From: an uncultured Burkholderiales bacterium
Lineage (GTDB): Bacteria; Pseudomonadota; Gammaproteobacteria; Burkholderiales; Burkholderiaceae_C
NCBI GenBank assembly: GCA_903870145.1
Contig: CAIQBO010000006.1
Location: forward strand, 98,014 to 162,013
DNA: 64,000 nt
Reading direction: 5' to 3'
The notes below the pieces were generated by a model that did no database searches, was not told the DNA's origin, and saw only the letters and a list, made by a program, of their open reading frames with translations. Shown here in pieces: positions 38,012 through 48,582 of the stretch (its first letter is position 1; each line of letters opens with the position of its first letter). The position numbers were made by a program, and so were the translations under genes.

Positions 38012-39124
38012 TCAGCTCAAGTCGCGTAAGGGGTGTTGCTCAGGCGACCAAGGACTTGCAAAATACGATTGCCACTGCGCTTCTTTGACATCTTGAATTT
38101 GAGCCGGCTGCCATTGCGGGTTTCGGTCTTTGTCAATCGCCAAAGCGCGTATGCCTTCAACCGTTTCACTGATGCCATCACGCAAGTGAAAACAGTTGTG
38201 CACCAAGTCGCGCTCCATGCGCAAGTCATCTGCCAGCCCCATGTTTTTTGCGCGCCTGATTTGAGCCAGGCTCACATGCAGCATCATGGGGGATGCTTTG
38301 CTCAGGCTGTCCAAGGCAGTGGCTGCCCAAGCACTGCTCTCTTGTTCCAAAGCCGCACAAATTTGCGCGGGCGTGTCTTTGGAAAAACAGCGATCGATCA
38401 CGGCCTTTTCAGGGAATAACCCGGGTTCTTGTCGCGTGAATTGAACCTGCAACCAGCGCTCAACGGCCTGGCCACTTTCAAACGGTGTGCTGCACAAAGT
38501 AGCCCACAAAACGCTCAAGCGTTGGGCCTCGATCAGGCCATCGGCCAAGCCCGCTTGAAGGGCTTGCGCGCCATTGATCACTTGCCCAGTCAGTGCCAAG
38601 TACTCACCCAAATGCCCAGGGCAGCGGCTTAAAAAATAACCTCCACCCACATCTGGAAACAAGCCGATATGGGTCTCAGGCATGGCCATCTTCGTGCGAT
38701 CGGTCACGATGCGCAAACTTGCGCCTTGGCTGATGCCCATGCCACCGCCCATGACAAGCCCATCCAAGAAAGCAATGTAGGGCTTGGCGTAGGTGTGCAC
38801 CAAATGGTTCAACTTGTATTCTTCAGTGAAAAATTCACCCAGTGCGTCGTCATGCGCTAAAGCAGCTTGATGAAAAAATCGTATGTCACCGCCGACGCAG
38901 AAATTGCCAAAAGCGCCCTCTTTGCTCTGCCCGCGAATCAACACGGCCAACACTTGGGGGTCGGCTTGATAGGCTAACAAAGTTTGCGTCAGGCTACGCA
39001 CCATCTTAAGGCTCAAAGCATTCAAGGCCTTGGGACGGTTCAATGTGATGCAACCGACGCGGCCTGCGACTTCACTCACAACAAATGCGTCACCGCTTTG
39101 CGAGGTGGATTGTGATTCAGACAT
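38012..39124 (-). CDS. Enoyl-CoA hydratase/isomerase family, 3-hydroxyisobutyryl-CoA-hydrolase-like
   Basis: 370-aa crotonase-fold enzyme. The C-terminal length and the motif MPETHIGLFPDVGGGYFLSR are characteristic of 3-hydroxyisobutyryl-CoA hydrolase (valine breakdown) and not of simple hydratases (about 260 aa). The oxyanion hole lies in FCVGGDIRFF and GGGMGISQGA. The start is ATG 39124 (MSESQSTSQ), which overlaps the end of the EamA gene by 8 bases, so the two are coupled. Confidence 0.88.
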   Translation of the reverse strand: MSESQSTSQSGDAFVVSEVAGRVGCITLNRPKALNALSLKMVRSLTQTLLAYQADPQVLAVLIRGQSKEGAFGNFCVGGDIRFFHQAALAHDDALGEFFTEEYKLNHLVHTYAKPYIAFLDGLVMGGGMGISQGASLRIVTDRTKMAMPETHIGLFPDVGGGYFLSRCPGHLGEYLALTGQVINGAQALQAGLADGLIEAQRLSVLWATLCSTPFESGQAVERWLQVQFTRQEPGLFPEKAVIDRCFSKDTPAQICAALEQESSAWAATALDSLSKASPMMLHVSLAQIRRAKNMGLADDLRMERDLVHNCFHLRDGISETVEGIRALAIDKDRNPQWQPAQIQDVKEAQWQSYFASPWSPEQHPLRDLS

Positions 39125-40001
39125 TGCGTTGCCTCCAGGCCAGCCATTCATTGCCAAACAAAGCCAGCATGACCCACAGGCCACCCAACAGTACAGAAAG
39201 TTGCGGCGCCTCATCGGCCCACAACCACGCCAAAGCAATGCCGAAAATAACTTCCAGCAATGCCAACAAAGACACCTCCGGTGCTTGGAGAACCCGAGCA
39301 CAAACCACTGACAAGGTGCACGGTATGGCCAATTGCACCACGCCTAACAGCGCCAGCAAAGTCAAATCGTGCGGACTCGCTTGCAGTGGCATCGCCAAAG
39401 GCAAGGTGAGAATAACAGACAAAAACGCACCCAGCAAAACGGACGGAATCAAATCAAGCTGAAGGCCCTTGGCTTGGCTTTTTTGAACCAATGTCCATTG
39501 AACAGCGCTGGCCATGGGCACACACAAAGCCACGCAGGCACCCCAGAGAAAATTGGGGTCCCCCAATTGCAATTGACTCGAAAACATCCATGCAATGCCA
39601 GAACCTGCCATGGCGATGGCAACCCAAGTGCGAAGGGGCAATTGATGACCAATGAACACGCGCGCCACCAAGGCCGTCATCAAGGGCCCGACGGCCATGG
39701 TGATCAGCACATTGGCCACGGCAGTCAAAGTCAAGGCCAACATGAATGCGGTGAACATCACGCTCCAGCAAAAGCCGGAGAGCCAAAAGTAAGGGCTGCG
39801 CCAAGGAATGTGACGCCAAAAACCCAAGCCCTTCCACATGCTCATGATCACTGTCAAAGCGATCAGGGTGAAAAAGCTTCGCCAAAATGTCACCTCAAAA
39901 CTGCGCGCTTGCTCCAAGTGCCGCGACACCACGCCCGCTATCGACCACATGGCAGCAACCAGCACCATCAATGCAACCGCTCTGCTGTGACTCAACTTCA
40001 T
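39117..40001 (-). CDS. EamA-family (DMT) transporter
   Basis: Inner-membrane protein of 294 aa with about ten transmembrane segments and two EamA repeats, as in RhaT/YdcZ-type metabolite exporters. The first repeat begins AVALMVLVAAMWSIAGVVSR. Substrates are usually amino acids or metabolites; none can be named here. It lies between typA and the crotonase-like gene, 23 bases past the typA stop. Confidence 0.9.
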   Translation of the reverse strand: MKLSHSRAVALMVLVAAMWSIAGVVSRHLEQARSFEVTFWRSFFTLIALTVIMSMWKGLGFWRHIPWRSPYFWLSGFCWSVMFTAFMLALTLTAVANVLITMAVGPLMTALVARVFIGHQLPLRTWVAIAMAGSGIAWMFSSQLQLGDPNFLWGACVALCVPMASAVQWTLVQKSQAKGLQLDLIPSVLLGAFLSVILTLPLAMPLQASPHDLTLLALLGVVQLAIPCTLSVVCARVLQAPEVSLLALLEVIFGIALAWLWADEAPQLSVLLGGLWVMLALFGNEWLAWRQRNV

Positions 40002-40023
40002 GCGTGGGCAGCGTTTTGTTCAA

Positions 40024-41844
40024 TCAACGACCTGCGCGCTTGCGCTCGTGCTCTTTCAAATGCCGCTTGCGCAGGCGAATGCTCTTGGGTGTGATCTCGA
40101 CCAACTCATCTTCTTCAATGAATTCAACGCCGTACTCCAAGGTCAATTGAATTGGAGGTGTGATCTTGATGGCGTCTTCCTTGCCGCTGACGCGAAAGTT
40201 GGTCAACTGCTTCATGCGCACGGCGTTGACGACCAAGTCGTTGTCGCGGCTGTGAATGCCAACGATCATGCCTTCATACACAGGGTCACCGGCTTTGACA
40301 AACATGCGGCCGCGGTCATCGAGCTTGCCCAAAGCGTAGGTCACAATTTCACCATCGTCCATGCTGATCAGAACGCCGTTTTTGCGGCCAGCGATATCAC
40401 CTTTGAAGGCTTCGTATCCATCAAAAATGTTGCTGGCCAATCCGGTGCCGCGCGTCAGGTTCAAGAATTCATTTTGAAAACCTATCAAGCCCCGTGCAGG
40501 AATTCGGTATTCCAAGCGCACCCGGCCGCGGCCATCAGATTCCATGTTGGCCAAGTCGCCCTTGCGCTCACCCAAAGCTTGCATCACACCGCCTTGATGC
40601 GTTTCTTCAATGTCAACGGTCAGCATTTCAATGGGTTCGTGTTTGACACCGTCCACCTCGCGAAACACCACGCGCGGCTTGGAGACGGCCAATTCATAAC
40701 CCTCACGGCGCATGTTCTCAAGCAAAATCGTCAAATGCAATTCGCCGCGTCCAGAGACTTCATAAATGCCCTCTTCGTCGGTGTCTTTGACCTTCAAGGC
40801 CACATTCGACTGAAGTTCTTTTTGCAGACGGTCCCACAACTGGCGGCTCGTCACAAACTTGCCTTCACGGCCTGCCAAGGGCGAGTTGTTGACGCAAAAA
40901 TTCATGGTCAAGGTTGGCTCGTCTACCTTGAGCATAGGCAAGGGCTGTGGATTCAATGGGTCGGTCAAAGTCACGCCCAGGCCAATGCCTTCAATGCCGT
41001 TGACCAACACAATGTCGCCAGGGCCGGCTTCTGTGGCTTGCACACGTTCTAAGCCTTCAAACTTCAAAATTTGATTGACACGTCCTTTAAAACTTTTACC
41101 ATCAGGCCCTTCCATGACCCACACGTCCATGGCAGGCTTGATCGTGCCTGCGGTCACGCGCCCAACACCAATGCGTCCGACGTAAGAAGAAAAATCCAGC
41201 GATGAAATTTGCAATTGCAAAGGAGCTGTGGGGTCGCCTTGGTTGGCTTTCACATGGCTCAACACAGTGTCAAACAAAGGTGCCATGTCGCTGCCCCACT
41301 GCTCGCCATGCTCGCCTTCTGTCAAAGAGGACCAGCCGTTCAAGCCCGATGCATAGACCACTGGAAAGTCCAGTTGCTCTTCGGTTGCGCCGAGTTTGTC
41401 AAACAACTCAAATGCTGCGTTGATCACGTAGTCAGGGCGCGCTCCTGGCTTGTCAACTTTGTTGACCACCACAATAGGCTTGAGACCCAGGGCCAAAGCT
41501 TTCTTGGTGACGAAACGAGTTTGGGGCATGGGGCCTTCTTGCGCATCGATCAGCAGCACCACGCCGTCGACCATGGACAGTGCGCGCTCAACTTCACCGC
41601 CAAAGTCGGCGTGGCCAGGGGTGTCCACAATGTTGATGTGCGTGTCTTTCCAGCTGACAGCGCAGTTTTTGGCCAAAATTGTGATGCCGCGCTCTTTTTC
41701 GATGTCGTTGTTGTCCATCACGCGTTCAGCGACTTTTTCGTTTTCACGGAAAGTGCCTGATTGCCTGAGCAATTGGTCCACCAAAGTGGTTTTGCCATGG
41801 TCAACGTGGGCAATGATGGCGATGTTTCTAATTTGCTTTCTCAT
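40024..41844 (-). CDS. typA: Ribosome-associated GTPase TypA/BipA
   Basis: Translational GTPase of 606 aa, involved in ribosome assembly and stress. G1 motif AHVDHGKTT (about 11-19), G3 [17 protein letters not shown]4 [10 protein letters not shown], and the TypA-type C-terminal region. The ATG 41844 ([11 protein letters not shown]) is preceded by AAGGA at 7 bases; 41859 is a poorer choice. It is the last member of the rimP-to-typA run and starts 12 bases after the truB stop. Confidence 0.96.
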   Translation of the reverse strand: MRKQIRNIAIIAHVDHGKTTLVDQLLRQSGTFRENEKVAERVMDNNDIEKERGITILAKNCAVSWKDTHINIVDTPGHADFGGEVERALSMVDGVVLLIDAQEGPMPQTRFVTKKALALGLKPIVVVNKVDKPGARPDYVINAAFELFDKLGATEEQLDFPVVYASGLNGWSSLTEGEHGEQWGSDMAPLFDTVLSHVKANQGDPTAPLQLQISSLDFSSYVGRIGVGRVTAGTIKPAMDVWVMEGPDGKSFKGRVNQILKFEGLERVQATEAGPGDIVLVNGIEGIGLGVTLTDPLNPQPLPMLKVDEPTLTMNFCVNNSPLAGREGKFVTSRQLWDRLQKELQSNVALKVKDTDEEGIYEVSGRGELHLTILLENMRREGYELAVSKPRVVFREVDGVKHEPIEMLTVDIEETHQGGVMQALGERKGDLANMESDGRGRVRLEYRIPARGLIGFQNEFLNLTRGTGLASNIFDGYEAFKGDIAGRKNGVLISMDDGEIVTYALGKLDDRGRMFVKAGDPVYEGMIVGIHSRDNDLVVNAVRMKQLTNFRVSGKEDAIKITPPIQLTLEYGVEFIEEDELVEITPKSIRLRKRHLKEHERKRAGR

Positions 41845-41855
41845 GCTACTTTCCT

Positions 41856-42836
41856 TCAAGCTTGGTCAACCCGGGTGGGCGAAGCAACAAGCGGGGTTTT
41901 TAAAATCTGTTGAATTTCAATGGGGCTCAACAAGCGCCCCGGAATCAATTCGCCGGCTTTGACGTGAGCGGTTCCCAGCAAAGCACGTGGCTCTTGCCCA
42001 TAAACCTGCACATGTTCATCGTCGGGCCATTGGCCACGCCGACGCACACCACTCAAGAAGCGCCCTGAATTCTCGGCGTCTAATGAGACTTCCGTGTGAC
42101 CTTGCAGCAAAATTTCCACAGGTCGCAATTGGGAGTTGCGCTTTTCTTCGCTGAGCAATTCCAAATCAGTCAAGCTGACGCATTGCTCCGCAACAAAAGG
42201 ACCTGTTGCCACGCGGCGCAAAGCAATCAAATGACCACCGCAGCCTAAAACTTCGGCCATGTCTTCGCCCAAGGTGCGGATGTAGGTGCCCTTGCTGCAC
42301 TGCACGCGAATGCGCAAGAAAGGCTCGGGCCCTTGCAGCTCAGCTTGCAGCAAATGCAGTGAATGGATCAGCACAGAGCGCGCTTGACGCTCAACGACTT
42401 GCCCTGCACGCGCGTATTCGTAGAGCGCTTTGCCGTCTTTTTTCAAGGCACTGTGCATGGGCGGAATTTGCTGTATCGGGCCTGTGAATTTTTCAATGAC
42501 GGCTTGAACCTGCAATAAATTGCACTGGACGGGGCGGGTTTCAATGACATCGCCTTCGGCGTCCCCCGTGCTGGTTTTGATGCCCAATGCAATCGTGGCT
42601 TCGTAGGTTTTATCGGCATCCAAATGCAGTTGGCTGAATTTGGTGGCCGCACCAAAACACAGCGGCAACACACCACTGGCCAGCGGATCCAAAGTGCCCG
42701 TGTGGCCTGCTTTTTCAGCGCGCAAAAGCCACTTGGCTTTTTGCAAAGCTTGGTTGCTTGAAAGACCCAGAGGTTTATCGAGCAACAGCACCCCGTGCAC
42801 AGGGCGCCGTTGCACCCTGGTGCTAGGCGAGTTCAT
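41856..42836 (-). CDS. truB: tRNA pseudouridine-55 synthase TruB
   Basis: Modifies U55 in the T loop of tRNAs; 326 aa. Motifs: [17 protein letters not shown], and the active-site [18 protein letters not shown] with the catalytic aspartate, then [14 protein letters not shown]. It follows rbfA after 3 bases in the usual order infB-rbfA-truB. Confidence 0.95.
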   Translation of the reverse strand: MNSPSTRVQRRPVHGVLLLDKPLGLSSNQALQKAKWLLRAEKAGHTGTLDPLASGVLPLCFGAATKFSQLHLDADKTYEATIALGIKTSTGDAEGDVIETRPVQCNLLQVQAVIEKFTGPIQQIPPMHSALKKDGKALYEYARAGQVVERQARSVLIHSLHLLQAELQGPEPFLRIRVQCSKGTYIRTLGEDMAEVLGCGGHLIALRRVATGPFVAEQCVSLTDLELLSEEKRNSQLRPVEILLQGHTEVSLDAENSGRFLSGVRRRGQWPDDEHVQVYGQEPRALLGTAHVKAGELIPGRLLSPIEIQQILKTPLVASPTRVDQA

Positions 42837-42839
42837 GTC

Positions 42840-43214
42840 TCAGCCCTCTTCTTTGGAACGAGATGCCACAGCCTTGGAGATCAAGGCATTCATGTCTGCG
42901 GCGCGCTCTGTGGTGCGGTCAAAAATAAAGTGCAGAGTTGGCACCGTGTGAATGTGCAATCGCTTGAACAGCCCATTGCGCAAGAATCCGGCTGCGGCAT
43001 TCAGGCCCGCCGTGGTCTCGACTGGATCGCCCGAGATCAAACTGAAATATACCTTCGCATGCGCATAGTCAGGTGTGACTTCAACGGCGCTGATGGTGAT
43101 CATGCCCACCCGCGGATCTTTCAATTCGCGCGCCACCAACTCCGCCAGATCTCTTTGGATCTGGTCGGCCACGCGAAAACCGCGGTTAGGGGTGCTGGAG
43201 GCTTTGCGAACCAT
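42840..43214 (-). CDS. rbfA: Ribosome-binding factor A
   Basis: 30S maturation factor of 124 aa with a KH-like fold. Family features: [24 protein letters not shown] at the start and [20 protein letters not shown] near the end. It stands between infB and truB, as in most bacteria. Confidence 0.94.
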   Translation of the reverse strand: MVRKASSTPNRGFRVADQIQRDLAELVARELKDPRVGMITISAVEVTPDYAHAKVYFSLISGDPVETTAGLNAAAGFLRNGLFKRLHIHTVPTLHFIFDRTTERAADMNALISKAVASRSKEEG

Positions 43215-43234
43215 GATGGAGTGTGGGCTTGCCT

Positions 43235-46225
43235 TTAAAGGGTCCGCGCCACTTCTTTGACTTCAAAGAATTCCAGCTGATCACCCACTGCAATGTCGTT
43301 GTAGTTCTTGAGTTTGATACCGCACTCAAAGCCTTCTTTGACTTCGCGCACGTCGTCTTTGAGGCGCTTGAGCGAATCGATGTCGCCGGTGTAGACCACG
43401 ATGTTCTCGCGCAGCAAACGAAAGCGTGAAGAGCGTGTGACTTGCCCCGAGGTGACCATGCAACCGGCCACTGTGCCGATTTTGGAGGCCACAAACACGG
43501 TGCGAATCTCGGCCAATCCAATGACTTCTTCTTTTTGCTCGGGCGCCAACATGCCAGACATGGCTGCTTTCAATTCATCAACAGCGTCATAAATGATGTT
43601 GTAGTAATGAATGTTCACGCCATTGCTCTCGGCTTGCTTGCGCGCGCCTGCATCGGCACGCACATTAAAGCCAATCACAATCGCTTTAGAGGCGATTGCC
43701 AAGTTGATGTCGGACTCACTGATCCCGCCCACAGCGGCGTAGACCATTTGCACTTTGACTTCGTCGGTCGAGAGTTTGAGCAACGAGGCTGCCAAGGCTT
43801 CTTGAGAGCCTTGGACATCGGCTTTGACGATGATGGGCAGCATTTTGACTTCGCCCGCCGAGATGTCTGTGAACATGTTCTCCAACTTGGCCGCTTGCTG
43901 CTTGGCCAACTTGGTGTTGCGGAACTTGCCGGCACGGTAGGTGGCAATTTCGCGCGCACGGCGCTCGTCTGACAAGACCATGAACTCGTCACCGGCTTGC
44001 GGCACTTCGGTCAAGCCCTGAATCTCAACAGGGATTGAAGGCCCGGCCGATTTGATGCTAGCGCCGTTTTCGTCCAACATGGCACGCACGCGGCCAAATG
44101 TTTGACCGGCCAGCACCACATCGCCCGTATTCAAGGTGCCTGATTGAACCAAGATGGTGGCCACAGGGCCCCGGCCTTTGTCCAAGCGCGCCTCGATCAC
44201 CAAGCCTTTGGCTGCAGCAGCAATCGGTGCACGCAACTCCAAGACCTCGGCTTGCAGTAAGACTTGCTCGAGCAAGGCGTCAATGCCCTCGCCCGTTTTG
44301 GCTGAGACGGGCACAAATGGCGACTCGCCACCGAATTCTTCAGGCACCACTTCTTCAGCGACCAATTCGCTTCGCACGCGCTCCATGTTGGCATCGGGCT
44401 TGTCGATCTTGTTGATCGCCACCACAATGGGCACCCCTGCCGCTTTGGCGTGTTTGATAGCTTCTTTGGTTTGCGGCATGACGCCGTCATCAGCAGCCAC
44501 AACCAAGATCACAATGTCAGTGGCTTGTGCGCCGCGGGCACGCATGGCCGTGAAAGCCTCGTGGCCTGGTGTGTCCAAGAAAGACACCATGCCGCGCGCC
44601 GTTTGCACGTGGTAAGCACCTATGTGCTGGGTAATGCCACCGGCTTCACCCGAGGCCACTTTGGCGCGTCGAATGTAGTCCAGCAAGGATGTTTTACCGT
44701 GGTCAACGTGGCCCATGACCGTGACCACAGGGGCCCGGGGCAAGGACTCAGCATCGCTGTGCGAGACTTCCAAGTCGGTGAAGGCTTCGGGGTCATCCAG
44801 AGCAGCGACAACGGCTTTGTGACCCAACTCTTCTACCAAAATCATGGCAGTGTCTTGGTCCAAAGGCTGGTTGATCGTGACCATTTGGCCCAGCTTCATC
44901 AACTGCTTGATGACCTCAGAGGCTTTGATCGCCATCTTGTGCGCCAACTCGGCCACCGTGATGGTTTCAGGCACATGCACTTCAATCACACGGGCTTCGA
45001 CAGGTGCCGCTTGCACATGCTCTTCACGATCACGTTCGTTGCCACGGCGGTTTTTAGGGCCGCCGCGCCAGTTGTTGCGGCCCACACCGCCGCTCGTGTC
45101 ACCGCGGGTGGGAATGGCTTTTTTCTTAGCAGGGTCACCCGCCCAGCTGGAAGATAATTTAGCGGACTTGACTTCTTTGTTGCTGCCGCCACCGGGGCCT
45201 GAAGGCGCGGCGCCTGCGTTCGGCGCGCCACCAGCTGCTGCACGTGTGCCGCCTGGCGCGGGTGTGTTGGCAGGCTTGTGCAAAGTGCCTTTGACAGCGG
45301 CTTTGGGATCGACCTTGGGTGGCTCTTTTTTGACCACGATGACTTTTTTCGGCGCATTCATCATGGACCGAATGGCCTCAGCTTCTGCCAAAGCTTTGTT
45401 GCGGCGAAGGTTCAAATCGCGCTCGCGTGCAATTTCATCATCGACCACGGCTTTGGCGGCCGCTGCAGCTTGGTCAGCGGCTTCTTTTTGAAGGGCTTTT
45501 TTGGCAGTGGCTGCGTCTGTGCGCACTTGCTCAAGTTGGGCCTGTGCACTCTCGGCTGCTGCCAGTGCAATGGAAGGGTCAACCGGCTTGGACGCGGCAT
45601 TGATGCTGTCGGCCTCAGATTGCGCAGCTGCAACCTTGGCGCTGCGAACAGCAGCAGCATTGGCCACCTTTTGGGCTGTGTCTTGCGCTTCATCGGCTGC
45701 AGACTTTTCAGCTGATTCAGCAGACTCGGCCGAAGCTTGCGACTCCAGTTTGGCGGCTTCTTGGGCTTGGCGCAAACGCCGCTTTTCAACCAGGTCCTCT
45801 TCTTGACGGCGCAGCAACTCAGCGTGACTGCGTGCCTCTTCTTCGCGGCGCGCCAATTCAGCATGATCGATGGCAGGCGCCTCGGGCTCCATGGCGGCAG
45901 CTTCAGGGGCTTGCTCGACTTCGTCATCGCGCTTGATGAAGGTGCGTTTCTTGCGCACTTCGACTTGAATCGTGCGCGCCTTGCCAGTGGCATCGGCTTG
46001 CTTGATCTCGCTGGTGGATTTTTTCACCAAACTTATTTTCTTACGTTCGCCCGAAAGCGTACCGTGGCTGGCTTGCAAAAAGCCTAAGAGCTTTTGCTTG
46101 TCAGATTCAGTCAGTGCATCACTCGTGTCCGTTTTATTGACCCCTGCCGAGCGCAATTGCTCAAGCAAGGTATCAGGTGATTTTTTGAGTTCGCTGGCGA
46201 ACTCGGCGACGGTGTTACTGGACAT
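43235..46225 (-). CDS. infB: Translation initiation factor IF-2
   Basis: GTPase that brings initiator tRNA to the ribosome; 996 aa. The N-terminal IF2_N domain ([19 protein letters not shown]) is followed by a long Ala/Glu/Lys-rich linker (about 90-380), then the G domain with GHVDHGKTS (G1), DTPGHEAF (G3) and [10 protein letters not shown] (G4), then domains 2-4. The linker accounts for the large size relative to E. coli IF-2 (890 aa). ATG 46225 (MSSNTVAEF) is the family start; a start at 46270 overlaps nusA. Confidence 0.96.
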   Translation of the reverse strand: MSSNTVAEFASELKKSPDTLLEQLRSAGVNKTDTSDALTESDKQKLLGFLQASHGTLSGERKKISLVKKSTSEIKQADATGKARTIQVEVRKKRTFIKRDDEVEQAPEAAAMEPEAPAIDHAELARREEEARSHAELLRRQEEDLVEKRRLRQAQEAAKLESQASAESAESAEKSAADEAQDTAQKVANAAAVRSAKVAAAQSEADSINAASKPVDPSIALAAAESAQAQLEQVRTDAATAKKALQKEAADQAAAAAKAVVDDEIARERDLNLRRNKALAEAEAIRSMMNAPKKVIVVKKEPPKVDPKAAVKGTLHKPANTPAPGGTRAAAGGAPNAGAAPSGPGGGSNKEVKSAKLSSSWAGDPAKKKAIPTRGDTSGGVGRNNWRGGPKNRRGNERDREEHVQAAPVEARVIEVHVPETITVAELAHKMAIKASEVIKQLMKLGQMVTINQPLDQDTAMILVEELGHKAVVAALDDPEAFTDLEVSHSDAESLPRAPVVTVMGHVDHGKTSLLDYIRRAKVASGEAGGITQHIGAYHVQTARGMVSFLDTPGHEAFTAMRARGAQATDIVILVVAADDGVMPQTKEAIKHAKAAGVPIVVAINKIDKPDANMERVRSELVAEEVVPEEFGGESPFVPVSAKTGEGIDALLEQVLLQAEVLELRAPIAAAAKGLVIEARLDKGRGPVATILVQSGTLNTGDVVLAGQTFGRVRAMLDENGASIKSAGPSIPVEIQGLTEVPQAGDEFMVLSDERRAREIATYRAGKFRNTKLAKQQAAKLENMFTDISAGEVKMLPIIVKADVQGSQEALAASLLKLSTDEVKVQMVYAAVGGISESDINLAIASKAIVIGFNVRADAGARKQAESNGVNIHYYNIIYDAVDELKAAMSGMLAPEQKEEVIGLAEIRTVFVASKIGTVAGCMVTSGQVTRSSRFRLLRENIVVYTGDIDSLKRLKDDVREVKEGFECGIKLKNYNDIAVGDQLEFFEVKEVARTL

Positions 46226-46248
46226 ATTGGGTTCGTGCCTCCATCGGA

Positions 46249-47736
46249 TTAGGCTTGACCAGCGAACCAATGTTCGCGGGCTTTCATGATCAAGGCGGTG
46301 GCTTCATCTTCGGGTTGGCCGGTGATGTCGGTGAGTTCGTCGGTGGCCAGGTCGGCCAAGTCGTCGCGGGTTTGAATACCCGCCTCGGCCAATTTGGCAA
46401 TCAGCTCGGGCGTCAAGCCCTCGAGGTCGCGCAAATCTTGCGAGACTTCGCCGACGCTTTCTTCGCGGGCAATTTCCATGGTCAACAAAGCGTCTTTGGC
46501 GCGGGTGCGCAGCTCGTTGACGGTGTCTTCGTCAAAACTCTCGATTTCCAGCATTTCTTGAATTGGCACATAGGCCACTTCTTCCAAGCTGGTAAAGCCT
46601 TCTTCAATCAGGATGTCGGCAATTTCTTGGTCAACATCGAGTTTTTCCATGAACAAAGCGCGGCTGCCCGTGGTTTCGTCGGCGTGTTTTTGTGCTGACT
46701 CAGCGGCGTCCATGATGTTGATCTTCCAACCGGTCAGGTCAGAAGCCAAGCGCACATTTTGACCACCACGGCCAATGGCGATGGCCAAGTTTTCCTCGTC
46801 CACTACCACGTCCATGGCATGCTTTTCTTCGTCCACCACGATCGATTGAACGTTGGCAGGCGCCAAAGCGCCGATCACGAATTGGGCGGGGTCTTCGCTC
46901 CACAAAACAATGTCCACGCGCTCGCCGGCCAACTCGTTGGTCACACCGTTGACGCGCGTGCCGCGCACGCCCACACAGGTGCCGATCGGGTCAACGCGTT
47001 TGTCGTGTGACAAGACCGCAATCTTGGCACGTGAGCCAGGGTCACGGGCGCACGATTTGATTTCCAACAAACCTTGTTCGATCTCGGGCACTTCTTGGCG
47101 GAACAACTCGACCATGAAGGCGGGCGAGGAACGCGACAAAATGATGGGCGCACCGCGCAAAGTCAAGTCCACTTCCATGATCATGGCGCGCACACGGTCG
47201 CCATTGCGCAGGTTTTCTTTGGGGATCATCTCGCCGCGTCGCAACCTGCCTTCAACTCGGCCAGACTCCACAATGATGTCGCCCTTGTCCATGCGCTTGA
47301 CGGTACCGACCAAAATTTTCTCGCCGCGCGCCATGAATTCGCTCAACAGCATTTCGCGTTCTGCATCGCGAATTTTTTGCAAAATCACTTGCTTGGCGGC
47401 CATGGCACCAATGCGGCCAATGGGCACCGACTCAATGGATTCTTCGATGTACTCGTCCACCTCAATGTCTGGAATTTGCTCGAGTGCTTCAAACAGCAAA
47501 ATTTCTTGATCGGGCAATTGCAGGCCTGCCTCATCGGGCACCACATGCCAGCGGCGGAAGGTCTCGTAGCTGCCGCTGTCACGGTCAATGGCCACGCGAA
47601 TGTCCACGTCTTGACCCGGATAGAGTTTTTTAGTGGCTTGTGCCAAGGCCGATTCAACGGCACCGATCACCAGGTCACGCTCTACGTTTTTCTCACGCGA
47701 GATGGCTTCCACCAGCATCAAAAGTTCGCGATTCAT
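46249..47736 (-). CDS. nusA: Transcription termination/antitermination factor NusA
   Basis: RNA-polymerase-binding factor of 495 aa. In order: NusA N domain ([18 protein letters not shown]), S1 domain (about 135-200), KH domains ([15 protein letters not shown] and [12 protein letters not shown]), and two acidic C-terminal repeats (from about 365), as in the E. coli protein. It follows rimP with 61 bases between. Confidence 0.96.
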   Translation of the reverse strand: MNRELLMLVEAISREKNVERDLVIGAVESALAQATKKLYPGQDVDIRVAIDRDSGSYETFRRWHVVPDEAGLQLPDQEILLFEALEQIPDIEVDEYIEESIESVPIGRIGAMAAKQVILQKIRDAEREMLLSEFMARGEKILVGTVKRMDKGDIIVESGRVEGRLRRGEMIPKENLRNGDRVRAMIMEVDLTLRGAPIILSRSSPAFMVELFRQEVPEIEQGLLEIKSCARDPGSRAKIAVLSHDKRVDPIGTCVGVRGTRVNGVTNELAGERVDIVLWSEDPAQFVIGALAPANVQSIVVDEEKHAMDVVVDEENLAIAIGRGGQNVRLASDLTGWKINIMDAAESAQKHADETTGSRALFMEKLDVDQEIADILIEEGFTSLEEVAYVPIQEMLEIESFDEDTVNELRTRAKDALLTMEIAREESVGEVSQDLRDLEGLTPELIAKLAEAGIQTRDDLADLATDELTDITGQPEDEATALIMKAREHWFAGQA

Positions 47737-47797
47737 GCTACTACTCTCCTATGTCAGTCTTTAAATTACCTGCCAGCCCCTGCTGACAAGCCTTTGT

Positions 47798-48403
47798 TCA
47801 TTCAGGCGCAGGCTCTGTGCCTGCACCTTTGGGCCGACGGCCCTTGAAATCCACCACGGGCGCCAAGCGCGCTTCACGCAATTCGTCTAACCTAAAGCCC
47901 AGCACTTGCATGGGCACAGGCGGGCGTTTTTTGCTCACGCGCTGGCCCGGTTTAGGCTCAGGCGCGTCGCTCCAAACGATTTGCCATGTGCCAACAGCCT
48001 CCCCCTGCTCCAAATGGCCCCGGAATTTTTTGCGACTTGCATGCACCAAGCCCGCACCGGCCTCACCCATGGGCGCTTTGAGCGTGATGTCGATCAACTC
48101 ACCGGCAAAGCGTTCCAAATCTCGTTCGTTGCGCAGTGGCCGGTCTATGCCGGGCGAGGAAACCTCCAATCGGCGGTATTCGACCCCGTCCACTTCCAGC
48201 GCAAACATCAATTGGCGGTTGACTTTTTCGCAGTCTTCTACTGTGACCAAGCTCATCTCAGGGCTTGCCTCTAAACTCTCAGCCCTTGGCAACCAAGGCC
48301 AGTCGATCGTGATGCGCAGCAAACCCCCGGCAGAGCGTTCAATCTCTACCAATTCATAGCCCAATCCGGCCACGGTTTCTTCCACAATTTGCTGCAATGC
48401 CAC
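47798..48403 (-). CDS. rimP: Ribosome maturation factor RimP
   Basis: 30S maturation factor of about 201 aa. Family features are VEETVAGLGYELVEIERSA and EVSSPGIDRPLRNERDL. I use the GTG at 48403 so that the product begins MALQQIVEE as in relatives; a TTG at 48412 would add three residues. It is first in rimP-nusA-infB-rbfA-truB-typA and starts about 50 bases downstream of the terminator of the preceding unit. Confidence 0.93.
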   Translation of the reverse strand: MALQQIVEETVAGLGYELVEIERSAGGLLRITIDWPWLPRAESLEASPEMSLVTVEDCEKVNRQLMFALEVDGVEYRRLEVSSPGIDRPLRNERDLERFAGELIDITLKAPMGEAGAGLVHASRKKFRGHLEQGEAVGTWQIVWSDAPEPKPGQRVSKKRPPVPMQVLGFRLDELREARLAPVVDFKGRRPKGAGTEPAPE

Positions 48404-48454
48404 GTCTGCCAAGTCTTCAAAAAACTGCTGAAAAAATCAACTCACTTATCGATC

Positions 48455-48494
48455 GACCAAAAAAAACGGGCGGTGTGAACCCGCCCGTTTGGTC
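48455..48494 (-). terminator. Rho-independent terminator (- strand)
   Basis: Stem of 10 bp, AAACGGGCGG (48464-48473) with CCGCCCGTTT (48481-48490), 7-base loop; read on the - strand it ends in a run of eight T. Flanking GACC/GGTC can extend the structure. It ends the transcript of the thioredoxin-fold lipoprotein gene and separates it from rimP. Confidence 0.85.
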
Positions 48495-48582
48495 GTGAAG
48501 CTAGCATTCTAGCCCATAAATCCTTGATTTGGAAGGAAATTGTGAGAAAAAGCCGCCTAAAGAAACAGCTTTCAGGACCAGG

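Noticed and set aside
45501..45806. Ala/Ser-rich antisense frame over the infB linker
   Set aside because: It arises from the low-complexity Ala/Glu/Lys linker of IF-2 read on the other strand.
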